Shown: piece after piece, positions 11,821 to 23,000 of the stretch | Layout: each line of letters opens with the position of its first letter | Position numbering within the stretch: the first letter of the stretch is position 1 | Assembly (NCBI GenBank): GCA_001969505.1 | Contig: LSSK01000553.1 | Location: forward strand, 1 to 50,966 | DNA length: 50,966 nucleotides | Source of the DNA: Zancudomyces culisetae | Lineage: Eukaryota; Kickxellomycota; Harpellomycetes; Harpellales; Legeriomycetaceae | Direction of reading: 5' to 3' | Program-made: the position numbers and the translations under genes | Notes under the pieces: generated by a model | Seen by the model: only the letters and a program-made list of their open reading frames with translations | What the model was told of the DNA's origin: nothing | Database searches by the model: none

Positions 11821-12716
11821 TTTCATTTCCAAACCTCGATGAAAACACGAATGGGCGGGAAAAAAAATAAAGATAAAACAATCATTTTATCATTTATCAT
11901 TTCCTCCATTTTGGCCAAGATCTCTTTCGATTGTATTTTAAAATAAAAATCCCACATTGTACCTTACAATCATTGATTCCCACCTCCCCTCCCCCCCTTC
12001 CCTAGAAAATAATCCAGAGAAGAAAAAAAAAGAACTTGTATATATTTTACGCAAACTCGTACAAAAAGTTGGAGGATAATTACGAGTGACATTGCTTTAC
12101 TATGAAATCTACTTTACGGTAATTCGATCTGAAAGCGCATTGTATAGGCACTAAACGGTCAAAAAAAAGCGACAAACTCATTTTTATTCATATGTCTTTT
12201 AAAATATCTCACCGCATACACACACTTTAGAAACTGCTAAAAAATTTAGTTATTCTCACCAGTATAGTATTTCATTTGGCAATATTTATGATTGCGCGTT
12301 TATACGATTTATCCCATTCGACTTGACGTTATCATCAACTATGACTTGCCAAGCATCATTTAGAAATAAATAAATATTTGTTTCGTCTCAAAACATTTTT
12401 GTGTCTAGAACAGATCATGAATTGTGTTTAGTAAACATGTTACAAGATACATACATTTTACCTGGTTAAACAACCAAGACTAAAACGTTTTATACGCAAG
12501 TGGTTCAATATGGGCAATATAATATAATGGTTATAATTTTTGTTTTTACAGCCACTATTGGTTTAGCAGTTTACTGAAAATAATAGGAGGTATACGATAA
12601 TCCCTATTGTTTTCAACCAGAATTATTTTTCCATCTCGACGCAAGTATGACCTGGCACATAGAATAATGTTTAAAAAAATAATTTACACTTCTTCCCCCC
12701 TCATCTAAATCTGTAT

Positions 12717-12718
<2 letters not shown>

Positions 12719-12762
<44 letters not shown>
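12719..12762. repeat. (AC)16 followed by (AT)6 microsatellite
   Basis: A pure AC run at 12719-12750 continues into an AT run at 12751-12762. Intergenic. Confidence 0.95.
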
Positions 12763-15054
12763 TTATATATCTGGGGAACTCGGAATATTCTTGATGGTTA
12801 TATGCACTGTGCCAGAAAAAACTATCTTTGCTGATTTCAACTCCTTCGGCTATCTAAGCTACACCCGGTTACAGATATTTCAGGCAACCTATAAACTTGT
12901 GTGAAAAAAAAAAGTCAGGGCATATAGACTTTAATTCGAATACATTTCTACCAAGCCACACTTAGCCATCCCTTACTGTTCACCCGTTTTATCACTATAC
13001 TTGGGTCTAACATAAAAGTTAATAGTAGAGTGTATTTTGTTGTGCTTTTGATATACTTAGGTTCATTTTAAAAACTATATTCGCTTTTTTTTTTGTTTTT
13101 TTTTTCGGAATCTGAAATTTATCATTTGGTTCACTAAAGTAGTCACACATTTGTGCAACGCACCAGTGAAAAAAAAAATCACTGGTTAAATCAACTGACT
13201 AAAAGTACTAAAGTGATAAAGCCGAGAATCATTATAGTAACCCTTTATCCTCTCACTAATTATTTTTTTTGTAACCGTTTAAATTAGCATCCATATCACA
13301 GTGTTTAATGATACAACGTACAAAAATTTTACAAGAAATTCCGTTTTTATAACCTTATTCGCATCATAGGATTATTGTGATGCCGAATAAAATACAAAAT
13401 TAGCCAATCGGTAGAAAACAAAACTAAAACAAAAGTTTTTGGATTCGCTATAAAGTAATACCAAAGCTGTATTTATACAGTTTTACATTTCCACTTAAAA
13501 CTTATTAGTTACAAACACTGTTTTCCAAAAATTCCTGACATTTATTTGCTCAGACCTTACGGATTGAGAGAAAAAATGAAAATAAAAAACGAAAATCAGA
13601 ACGAGAGGGAGGAAACGAGGATGTTGTAGATTAAAATGGCCTAATCCCCTAAATCATAACAAATCTATAGGCCTTCCTTGTCTCATGATTAGTAAATTAA
13701 GCCTTTATTGGATACTGTAAATATGAGGGTACTGGTGGACGGCAAGCACAAAAATATAACTGGTGTTACTAACAACAGTTGTAGCAAATAGGATGGAGAG
13801 GGAGGGAAAAAAAAAGACCTTTGGATCTGAACTTAAAAAGCTTATTTTAAAACTAAAAATCACAAACCAGAAAGTGTAAACGTGCATTTTAGATAACACG
13901 TTTCCTTGTATTGTTACAATTTAGCTTTAGCAAAACTCTAAACAATGCATGCATTAATGTACACTCGTCCACGCTATTATTGTTTGCGTTTAGATATTTG
14001 GTGTGAATTTTCGAGTTTGCTAGGTTTAATGCACATCCTTTTGATTGTTTTTAACTTTGTTTAGTTTTTGTTAATGATTCGCGGAAGAAGTAGAAAGTTC
14101 CAAATACAAATTGGTAGAAAAAAAAAAAAAAAACGTGTTATTGCTTAAAAGTGTGTTGTGTAGCGTAGGAGTATCCTTGCCAGGTTGGAGACTAATCTTT
14201 TTTTTTTGAATTGCAATAATAAAAACACTATCAACTGAAAAAGGGTACAACTTCTTGTTTACATAGATAGGATGATAAATTAATTGTAATTTGTTTCAAG
14301 ATGAAAAAGTAAATTTATAGATGGTGTTGGCTTCAAAGCTAATTGGTACTTTTTTAGTAATACAATCAAGTTGATAAAAGTAAAGGCGAGAGCAGTAAGG
14401 GTGGGTGAAAGAGAGGAAGGGGAAGAGGAAGAGGAAGAGGAAGAGGAGGGGGTGAGAGGTGAGAGGTGAGAGGTGCAAATGAGTTGTTGAATAAACGGAT
14501 GTTGGTGCCTGATTATAATGGCCTAATTGTGATACATCTATGGAAACAAAAAAAAAGTAATGACCATACTTTACAAAATAAATGCCCGTAATATATTTAG
14601 CTTGCTTGAACACAACTATTTTTTTATAATTTTGTAAACGTGCTATACATCTATTTGTGTCCAGACACATGAATACTACTGCTATATTAGGTAGAGCATT
14701 GATTCTAAAAATAAGACCCTCTCCCCTCCCCAAAGATACAAAATTGGTTGATATTATTAAGCATACCTAACCTTGTACCATAAGCATGGGAGTATTTTTC
14801 ACTTGGTTCTATATTTTTTTGCCGAAGATATATCGAGTATAGGTCTTTACCGTGTTGGGGCGGGGCGGGCAGGACTTTACAAAAGTAATATGTTAATCAA
14901 GCGATTTATTTTTGGTTTCAAACTAAGGTTGTACGTAAATAAAATAGGTCCTAAAAAAGAAAAAAAAACATGAATGACAAATGACATTTGGCATGCAGAC
15001 TTTCTAACTGCGATTAATTTTGCAAATATAATGGTATTTGAAAAAAGGAACAAC

Positions 15055-15098
15055 AAAAATACGGATTAATCGCTAATTCGTAATCCGTATTTTTTTTT
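15055..15098 (+). other. Perfect 14-bp stem, 12-nt loop, then T9
   Basis: Arms at 15055-15068 (AAAAATACGGATTA) and 15081-15094 pair perfectly, and the T run reaches 15098. It resembles a terminator hairpin or a processed-RNA 3' end but lies about 1 kb upstream of DBF2 with no recognised transcript. Confidence 0.8.
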
Positions 15099-16150
15099 AG
15101 AGAAGATTGAATTACGAAAAACTAGGTTGAACAATATTACTAGACTGTTAAAAATTACCCAACTCATCTTCAAAAAAAGGAAAAAATAACAACGGGAATT
15201 ACAAAAACAATTCTAGCGAATAATTTTTATTAAAACCCAACAATAAAGGTAAAAAAAAAAGACTATAGAAAATTTGCAGGGTTGTGCAATATTGGTAATA
15301 AACTAAACAGGTAAAAAGAGGAATACGCCGGAAAAAAATAAATCAGAAGCCATCAAGTTGGAATTGCACAGAAATCCTTTCTTTTTTTTTTTAGTGTTTT
15401 ACTATTTCTTGACTTTTGAATGCAAACTCGCAAGTTTTGAACTGAGTACCAAACAGGGTATTGTAATATAAATATTCCGATAAATGTCATTATCCAGGAA
15501 AGTACAAGTATAAGAACTAGACACGGTAAGCTATTTGTCTTTTATTTCAGGAGACTAAATGGAGTACATGTGGATTCGGCTATAATTTGTCAAAACCAAC
15601 AAGAGAAATTGTATTTATTTTATTTTTTTATTTTTCAAAATAGTAGATGAAGATTGTAAACTATCAAAAAACAGAAAAGGCGTATACATTAAAACAAATA
15701 CGTTGAAATTGTATGTTTTACGAATCCCTTTAGTCCTTAAAAAAGAGAGAAAAAAAAAGGAGATTGAACTAGAAAATCAAGAGTCTTATAGACTAAACCA
15801 ACACGCGTTTTTTTTTTGGGACTGTATAAATATCAAAAAGCAAAAGTGCGATTACAATATAACATTAAAAGTAAAGAGAATAGATAATCACGAAATCTAT
15901 AAAAAAAGAGTAAAAGAACGAAGCAAGATATAAAAATAGAAATAAAACTCGGATATAAATAGAAATACACGGCAACGAAAACCAAAAAAAATAAATAGGA
16001 AAACGAACGTAATAATACCACTCTTCGGACGATAACAAGTAGTTCAAATAAAACGAATAAATAAACAAGTAATAATAATATTCAGTAATAGCACCTGTTC
16101 TCCCCCCACCCCCATCTATAACTAAAAAAACAGCAACAGGAGGGAAAAAA

Positions 16151-18127
16151 ATGTTTGGAAGATACGATAAACCAACCACCAGGGAAAGAAACTATAGAGA
16201 AAAAGAAAAGCATGGAGAACATAGAGGCAGAGAAGCGGAAATGGAACTGCATCGGTACAGGACAAGAGGAGCAGATACTATGGATGTAGAGGAAATGGAA
16301 CAGAGAGAAAGAGAAAGATACATAGGAAAACCAGGGTACGCCGGAGAGTATGAAAATGGAGATCATGTGGCAAAGGGGAGTAGAGAAAGACGTGGAACAG
16401 AGATGCAACATCGGTATAAAGATGGACAGGGAGTGTATTATGAAGATATTGCGGAAGGGGCAGATATGATGCAAGGCGGAAGAAGGATGAATATGTGGGG
16501 GAGAACAAGGAGGTACTTGGGACTAAACAGCGAGAGAGAGAGTTATGGCGCTAGTAATGAGGAGGAAGAGGAGCCTGAAAGAGCGGGAAGTGTTACACAA
16601 AGGAATGCATACCTGCTTGGGTTGGAGCCACAAATCCGAAGAAAAATAGAGGTGGCACAGGTATATTTTATGGACTACTATTTCAGTCAGCTGTCGTATA
16701 TATATAATCGGAGACTTAGATTAGAGGAGTTTAAAGACGCGATAAATGCAGTTCCATCTACAAGGGCACATCTGGAACAAGCATGGAGAAACCACTGTAT
16801 GAATGAAACATCAGCGTTGAGACGACGGCGGCAAAGAACAAGAGAAAAAGAGTTTGATGTGCTTGCACAAATAGGACAGGGAGGGTATGGAAAGGTATAT
16901 CTAGCACGTAAAAGAGATACAGGGGAGGTGAGTGCATTGAAAAAAATGAATAAGAGGCAGCTATTTAAACTGAATGAGGTGCAACACGTGTTGACAGAGC
17001 GCGACATACTGCGAACGAGCAAGTCGGTGTGGCTCGTAAAGTTGCTATATGCGTTTCAAGATACCGAACATGTATATTTGGCTATGGAATATGTGCCAGG
17101 AGGGGATGTGCGCACACTGCTAAACAGCAATGGTATCTTGTTGAACAAATACACACGGTTTTATGTTGCCGAGATGTTTGTGGCAGTGTCAGCGCTACAC
17201 ACTTTGGGATATGTACACCGAGATCTGAAGCCAGAAAACTTTATGATAGATGGAACAGGCCATATCAAGCTGACTGATTTTGGATTGTCACAGGGACAGC
17301 TGAGTAGAGAGCGATTGAAAAACATGAAGGAAAAGTTGGAGCGGATCAAGGATCAAGAGATAGTGTATCATACCTGTACAGAGAAACGCAGTTTCTACAA
17401 AGCGTGGCGCCGCGATGAAATGCTTCAAGCCTACTCAATAGTTGGCTCTCCTGACTACATGGCTCCTGAAATTTTGTATACTTCAATAGCTCTGGCCAAA
17501 CTAAAGGAAAACAGCGAACCAACCGATCCCCGCACCCAAAAACAGCGCTATCCTCAGGGTGTAGGCTACGACTACCGCATCGACTACTGGTCTCTCGGCT
17601 GCATTCTATACGAATTTGTTGCTGGCTTTGCCCCCTTTACAGGTCCCAAGAGTGACGATGTGTGGCGCAACGTCTACCACTGGGAAAAGACGTTTCAGAA
17701 ACCCGATTTCGAGACCATAGAGGCTCGTGAAAACATGACCCCTGATACCTGGGACATGATTACCCGGCTGATTTCCCATGCTGACCAGCGGATGGCGTCA
17801 CTGGAAGATGCTCAGGCCCACGAGTTCTTCCGTTGTTTTGATTTAGTGCGCATGCGTGAAAACGTCGAGCCTCCATTTGTGCCTGAGCTGGAGTCTGAGG
17901 TTGATACCGCCTACTTTGATGACTTTTCCAGTGCTCAAAACATGGATTTGTACAGGGAAGTTCTGAAAAAACAAGATGATTGCATGTCCCCCACCGCATC
18001 GGACGACCGCAAGTCCGGTTCTGGCACAACTCACACTGATCCCTCTCTAAACCTCCAGGAGCCTGCCTTCAACGCTTTTGCTGGTTTTACTTACCGCCAT
18101 AACAAATTAAACAACAGATATTTGTAG
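16151..18127 (+). CDS. DBF2: Mitotic-exit NDR-family kinase Dbf2/Dbf20
   Basis: A Ser/Thr kinase of the mitotic exit network that works with Mob1 to drive Cdc14 release and cytokinesis. It has 658 residues and no intron. Residues 1-150 are charged and Arg/Glu/Gly-rich. Residues 155-225 are the Mob-binding N-terminal regulatory region (YFMDYYFSQL, ALRRRRQR). The P-loop GQGGYG is at 242-247, the catalytic Lys at 264, HRD at 356-358 and DFG at 376-378. After DFG there is the long NDR activation insert. The activation-loop site is S429 in YSIVGSPDY, followed by APE at 438-440. FDDF is at 589-592, and the hydrophobic motif FAGFTYRH has T647. Similarity runs to Dbf2 rather than Cbk1 (KLLYAFQD, GGDVRTLL). 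Codon choice changes near 17380: A/G-ending Gly and Arg codons before, CGC/GGC/C-ending codons after. The gene converges on TRM2. Confidence 0.95.
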   Translation: MFGRYDKPTTRERNYREKEKHGEHRGREAEMELHRYRTRGADTMDVEEMEQRERERYIGKPGYAGEYENGDHVAKGSRERRGTEMQHRYKDGQGVYYEDIAEGADMMQGGRRMNMWGRTRRYLGLNSERESYGASNEEEEEPERAGSVTQRNAYLLGLEPQIRRKIEVAQVYFMDYYFSQLSYIYNRRLRLEEFKDAINAVPSTRAHLEQAWRNHCMNETSALRRRRQRTREKEFDVLAQIGQGGYGKVYLARKRDTGEVSALKKMNKRQLFKLNEVQHVLTERDILRTSKSVWLVKLLYAFQDTEHVYLAMEYVPGGDVRTLLNSNGILLNKYTRFYVAEMFVAVSALHTLGYVHRDLKPENFMIDGTGHIKLTDFGLSQGQLSRERLKNMKEKLERIKDQEIVYHTCTEKRSFYKAWRRDEMLQAYSIVGSPDYMAPEILYTSIALAKLKENSEPTDPRTQKQRYPQGVGYDYRIDYWSLGCILYEFVAGFAPFTGPKSDDVWRNVYHWEKTFQKPDFETIEARENMTPDTWDMITRLISHADQRMASLEDAQAHEFFRCFDLVRMRENVEPPFVPELESEVDTAYFDDFSSAQNMDLYREVLKKQDDCMSPTASDDRKSGSGTTHTDPSLNLQEPAFNAFAGFTYRHNKLNNRYL

Positions 18128-18129
18128 CT

Positions 18130-20040
18130 TTATTTAACTAGAATAACAACATTTTCTATATGAATTGTTTGTGGAAATAAATCAAACGGCTGAATCGAAT
18201 GGATTTTGTATTTACCATCGCTTTCCTGGACATGTCCTGCGTCTATCAGATACTTTATGTCACGTGCTTGTGCTGCCACTCCACACGCCACATAAACTAT
18301 TATTTTCGGCCCAAATTTGACCAGTTGTTCAAGAAACTGTGGGTTTGATCCCTTTCTTGGCGGATCTATAACCACCACTGTTTTGTTTGGGTCCATTTCT
18401 CCAAGTTGTTTATTATTGATATCAAATAAATTCGATGCATCTCCAACTATAAACTCCATGCTACCATCCTCCTCAAACCCATTGAGTTTTCCGTTGTGGA
18501 TTGCCTTTGCAGCATTATCTTTACTTATTTCTATTCCAACCACCCTTTGGAAATCTATTTTCTTGTTACTCTTCGGAGTTGATTCTGGTTCTTCTGCCTT
18601 GGTTTCCACTCCATTTACGTCCATTCCATCATTGTACGACGCTCCCAGTTTTGGCAAACATATAGCAAACAATCCAGCTCCGCAATATGCGTCCACCAGA
18701 TTGACCACTGTGTTGTCTACACTTTCTATTTCTCTGTAAATATGCTCAATCAACAGTGGCATAATTACTCTGTTGTTTTGGAAGAATTCCGATGCTTTGA
18801 ACTCAAACTTTGCTACCATTCCATTGCCAAACTCAAGCCTCTCATTGCAAATCTGGTTGTGCTCTAAGATATACTCCCGCTGTTCTCCTTGCTCATCCGT
18901 GCTATCCACCACATTATCTCTTATCAAATACGTCCCTCCTCTGCTCTTCTTTTTCTTCTTATTCTTATCCACGTCTTTCTCCTCTGCGTCTTCACTAGCT
19001 TTAATTCTTCTAATCTCCTTTAGTCCCATGTTTACATTCTTTGTTGCAATAGCACATTCCTCAATATCCACTATTCGGTACTTTGAGTATACGCTATTAA
19101 ACCCAATATCGTGATCTCTATTATTGTAATGCGGTGTGATCTTTGTACGATATTCAAATTGATTAGGCGATCCAATAACTTTGTTGACCTTAATTTGCGG
19201 GAACTTGTTTAGAATCTCTGCGAATTCCTCATTTGCAACCACATTCCATTTAAATTCTAGTTGATGTTGGTAATCCAACATTTGCAGCTGACATCCCGAA
19301 CATTGTCCAAAATACTTGCATACAATATCCTGAGGAGCTATCCGGCTTTCACTTTCACTAGACTTCTCAACTATCTCCACCAATTTCCCTATCGTGTATC
19401 CCCAACTGTTTTCTACCAACTCAACCATCACGATTTCATTTGGCAAAGTAAAAGGAACCAAAAAATACCAATCTTTTTTATTTTCATGGGTGGATTTGTC
19501 TTCTGTAGGCTCATGGATTCCTATCCCAAACCCGTTACAAGACATTACCTTCAAAATTCTCACTTTCACAACCGGTTTAGCCTCCTCCTCTTCAGCCTCT
19601 TTTTCAACTTGCTGCTCTTCACCATTATCTTGCGTATCCTGCTCTTTTCTTTTCCGGGATTTGAATGGAATCAAAAAGGGCGGAGTTCTAAACCATTCAT
19701 CCTGCATTTGCAAAACACCTCGCGCTTTATTTAACTTTGCTATTTCGTTGAGGATATTCTCATTCGCAAACTTTTTTTTGATTACAAACTTTCTATCCTT
19801 TCCTTTCTTGCCTCCCTTTCTCAAAATCCCACTTTCAGCCTGGCCTGACAGTGACACTGGTTCTGATACTGACACTGATTCCTGTGCTTTCGTTTCCATT
19901 CTCAAATATCTATTGTTGTTGTCAAACCTTTTGCTCGTGCTATTTGTTTTTTCGATGAGGTTGAAATGCGCTGTTTTTAAATTTCTGGTTAGTAGCTTTT
20001 GACTCGTAAATATCCCAGTGTTTAGTAATCTCTTGATCAT
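18130..20040 (-). CDS. TRM2: tRNA (uracil-5-)-methyltransferase, m5U54
   Basis: An SAM-dependent enzyme making 5-methyluridine at position 54 of the tRNA T-loop, with 636 residues. A basic, hydroxylated N-terminus (residues 1-45, no acidic residue until E30) resembles a mitochondrial presequence, with a second Met at 48. A TRAM-like beta region covers about 160-225. The Cys cluster CKYFGQCSGC is at 241-250, with a further Cys at 329. A Lys-rich insert lies at about 358-366. The SAM motif is VDAYCGAGLF (449-458), then VVIDPPRKG (556-564). The nucleophile is Cys586 in VACGVAAQARD, where relatives often have SCN, and the general base is Glu629 in HIEN. Its stop codon lies 2 bp beyond the DBF2 stop, so the two 3' UTRs must overlap. 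Confidence 0.95.
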   Translation of the reverse strand: MIKRLLNTGIFTSQKLLTRNLKTAHFNLIEKTNSTSKRFDNNNRYLRMETKAQESVSVSEPVSLSGQAESGILRKGGKKGKDRKFVIKKKFANENILNEIAKLNKARGVLQMQDEWFRTPPFLIPFKSRKRKEQDTQDNGEEQQVEKEAEEEEAKPVVKVRILKVMSCNGFGIGIHEPTEDKSTHENKKDWYFLVPFTLPNEIVMVELVENSWGYTIGKLVEIVEKSSESESRIAPQDIVCKYFGQCSGCQLQMLDYQHQLEFKWNVVANEEFAEILNKFPQIKVNKVIGSPNQFEYRTKITPHYNNRDHDIGFNSVYSKYRIVDIEECAIATKNVNMGLKEIRRIKASEDAEEKDVDKNKKKKKSRGGTYLIRDNVVDSTDEQGEQREYILEHNQICNERLEFGNGMVAKFEFKASEFFQNNRVIMPLLIEHIYREIESVDNTVVNLVDAYCGAGLFAICLPKLGASYNDGMDVNGVETKAEEPESTPKSNKKIDFQRVVGIEISKDNAAKAIHNGKLNGFEEDGSMEFIVGDASNLFDINNKQLGEMDPNKTVVVIDPPRKGSNPQFLEQLVKFGPKIIVYVACGVAAQARDIKYLIDAGHVQESDGKYKIHSIQPFDLFPQTIHIENVVILVK

Positions 20041-23000
20041 TTATCTGGATCGTTGTTTCTTTTCCAATTCAATACTCTCCCACAAGCCGCAAAGATCTCG
20101 CTTTCAACTGTTTTTTTTCTTCAAGTCTTTACTTTGAATAATCTACTTTGTGAACAACACATAAAAAAATTTTCACTTTTTCACTTTTTCACTTTTTTTC
20201 TGATTCGCCTTAATTTAATTTAATTTAATTTTATTATATATTTGATTTGTTGGCTCATCATTTAATCATATATGATATACAAAACATAAAGTGCCAAAAT
20301 CGTGATATATGACTCTACTACTATTACTATTACTATTTTTATTTCTAGTTTCTCTTAAACACTCACAAAAATACCGATACCCACTTGATGTTTTATTTTA
20401 AAGTGCCAGTAAAACCAAGTTCTTGCTATAATTTGTCAAATTATTGAACCCACACTCACACTCACACTCACACCCACGCTCATCACGCCATCACTCCTTT
20501 ATTACTAAACCACTGTGCTTATCCATTATATAGCACTTTTAAACAACAATAATGACCAGTAATGTTAAGATATCTATTGGATATTTAGAAGATCAAGCAA
20601 TTCGACCATTACTTTTCTTGTATTAAACCTAGTTGAAAGACAAAGAATTCAAAAATTAACAATAATTTTATCATCCTACCTCATAACTATATTTAACCGG
20701 ATTTTAAATGGTTGTTTTTTTTATATAAAAAACTGTTTATTCAACATTTAGATTGGTATAATATTCGATAAACACAGCATACATCCACCCGTCGTATCCT
20801 GTACAATTTTTCTAACATATGTGTTATAGGATTCGGTTTGGGATTTACATGGTCAACACTTATTTCCTACGAATACAAGCATTTACATTCATAGAATCTA
20901 ATGACACGATTTTTGCATGGATTCTTTTATTGTTTTACCCAAAGTCTAATCATTTGCACACAACTCGTACCACAGGCTCAAGCCATAGGATCTTTCCACC
21001 TAGAAACGCAAACCCATCCTTACAATATATACGCCATATGGTGACTCAGCTCCTTTTTTTTTTGTGCAGCCTATTTAATTAAAATTTGCTCAGTTCTCTG
21101 ATATAAATGGTTGTTTTACACTCTTATCTTTAAGCAAAAAGCAATGTAATGTTTCATTTGTCAATCAACAGATGAGTTTGATTTATGACTCGATAAAAAA
21201 AAGCCGCCCATACTTTCCTCCAGGGTTGCAAGCACCATACAAATACCTAAGGCCGTGAAGCATTCCTTTGGATGAAGAAGTAGGAGGTGTGTGTGTGTAT
21301 GGGTATGCGTGTAATAGTACTAGTAAGGGTAGATATTAGGTACTCTTTTTTATTCGAGCAGATTCCTAATGAAAATATCATCATCAACAAAAGCCCATCT
21401 AAAACGACACTCGATTAAAAGGTCATCAAACCTTTCACTGTTTGACATTTGACGTTTGTCGTTTGCTATTTTTCCGAGCAAGAAATTGAGAACTACTAGA
21501 CCCTTTCTTTTACTGCTTTTTTCTCCATGTCCTACACTCCCCGGCTTCTGTATCAGTTCTACCCTTCCCTTGTTACACCACCTTACACTTTCACCTTATT
21601 AGTATTTTTTGTTCCCTATTAACCGATTAGTGCGATTAAGTACATTGTAGTAATAATCATCGGGTTTATTTTTCTCCAATATGGAATTAATTTGCAACTA
21701 AAGGGATTTACATTCAATTTGTGACCAGAATGAAACGAGGATTGGAATCAAACTGTATGCAAAAAACTGTAACAAATTGTCCTTGAGTAACTTGTACTTT
21801 GATACACAAGGAAGCCTGCTAGGCTACCAACATATAAAAAATAGAATTGGTTTATACCTAAATCGTAGTTATTTCCTAGTTTGTTTTTGTCAGAAACATC
21901 ATATTTTACCCATTTTTACTTCCTAGGATTTAACCTCCAAAAATAGCTAATCTGTGGGTGATATTGGACTATGCATAGAAACTATTTGCTAAATAGCTAC
22001 TCTTTATGCATTTACTTAGTTGTACATGCAACAATGATAGTTTGTGTGTTTGGGGGCGGGTGGGGGTGGAGCTAGTATAATGCCCTCCAGAAAAGGTATA
22101 ATTAATTGTAATGACTGACAGCTAATTCAATTCCTTGCTGTTAAGCTTGTGTAATGTACCAACAAATTACCGATAGTTTAGCTCTTTATGTTTGTATTTA
22201 TTAAAGTTGCTAATCTTGAAAACGATAAAGTCTAGTTGTAAAAGCGAGATTTTTTACAAACTCGCATTTTGAATATCAGCTAGGAACAAAGAGTGATAAT
22301 ACTATGTTGCAGTGTGAGGTTTTTGTATTTTTAGCCTCAGTCAGTCCTTTGGAATCGCATATACTTTTCGTAAAAGCCCATACACACATACACACACATA
22401 CATATATATTAAAAGAAATAAAAACAACTCACCAACCGGAAAACATTTGTTTTTTTTTTACCTCGCCATATCAAACTTTTTTCTGAACTTCTTCCACCAT
22501 TGGGGTTCAAGTAGCTGCTATTAATTTATTATGCAATTCACAAGCAAATGTCTCATCATATTCCTCTTTTTTTGGTATATCTTGTAAATAAATTAAAGAA
22601 AGCGCAATTCCTTTTGGTAGAACATTTTCAAATCATCGAGAAGCGTGCCAAAATAAACACAATATTTCTTACAAAGGGAACACAAATTCGGAACACTGTA
22701 TATCTACTTATGTAAAAACTGTAAACACAGATAATACACGAGAATTACCATATAGTAACATTACATGAAACTTGCTCTAACTATTCCTGTACTAAGATTT
22801 TTGTCAAGTTTTAGATTTTTTTTCGATACACGTTTTTATATTCTGCTAATTAATATTGATTGCCATCCAAAAATGTCATTAAAAATGATTTAACCAAATA
22901 GTGGGATAGGAAAAGGGTATTTTGCTCGTGGTCAATGATGTAATGAAATGAATGTTTAGGGACTATTGTCGGCTTTTACGAACATTATTGAAAAGTGAGT

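Larger units (their letters stand above)
11821..16150. other. Long gene-free interval upstream of DBF2
   Basis: About 4.3 kb with no supported gene. It contains an AC/AT microsatellite (12719-12762), a short stem with an A-rich loop (13162-13186), a 14-bp perfect inverted repeat followed by a T run (15055-15098), poly-A and poly-T tracts, and a purine-rich tract at about 14412-14450. ORFs of 60-145 codons are compositionally biased or lack an ATG and were not accepted. Confidence 0.7.

Noticed and set aside
14296-14733. 145-codon minus-strand ORF
   Set aside because: Opens with TTG rather than ATG, and its Phe/Leu run comes from a GGAAGA purine repeat; no domain recognised.
16082-16508. Minus-strand ORFs across the DBF2 start
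   Set aside because: Antisense to the well-supported kinase N-terminus.
16151-18127. Cbk1/Orb6 identity for the kinase
   Set aside because: The activation-loop and lobe motifs and the FDDF/FTYRH tail fit Dbf2/Sid2 better.
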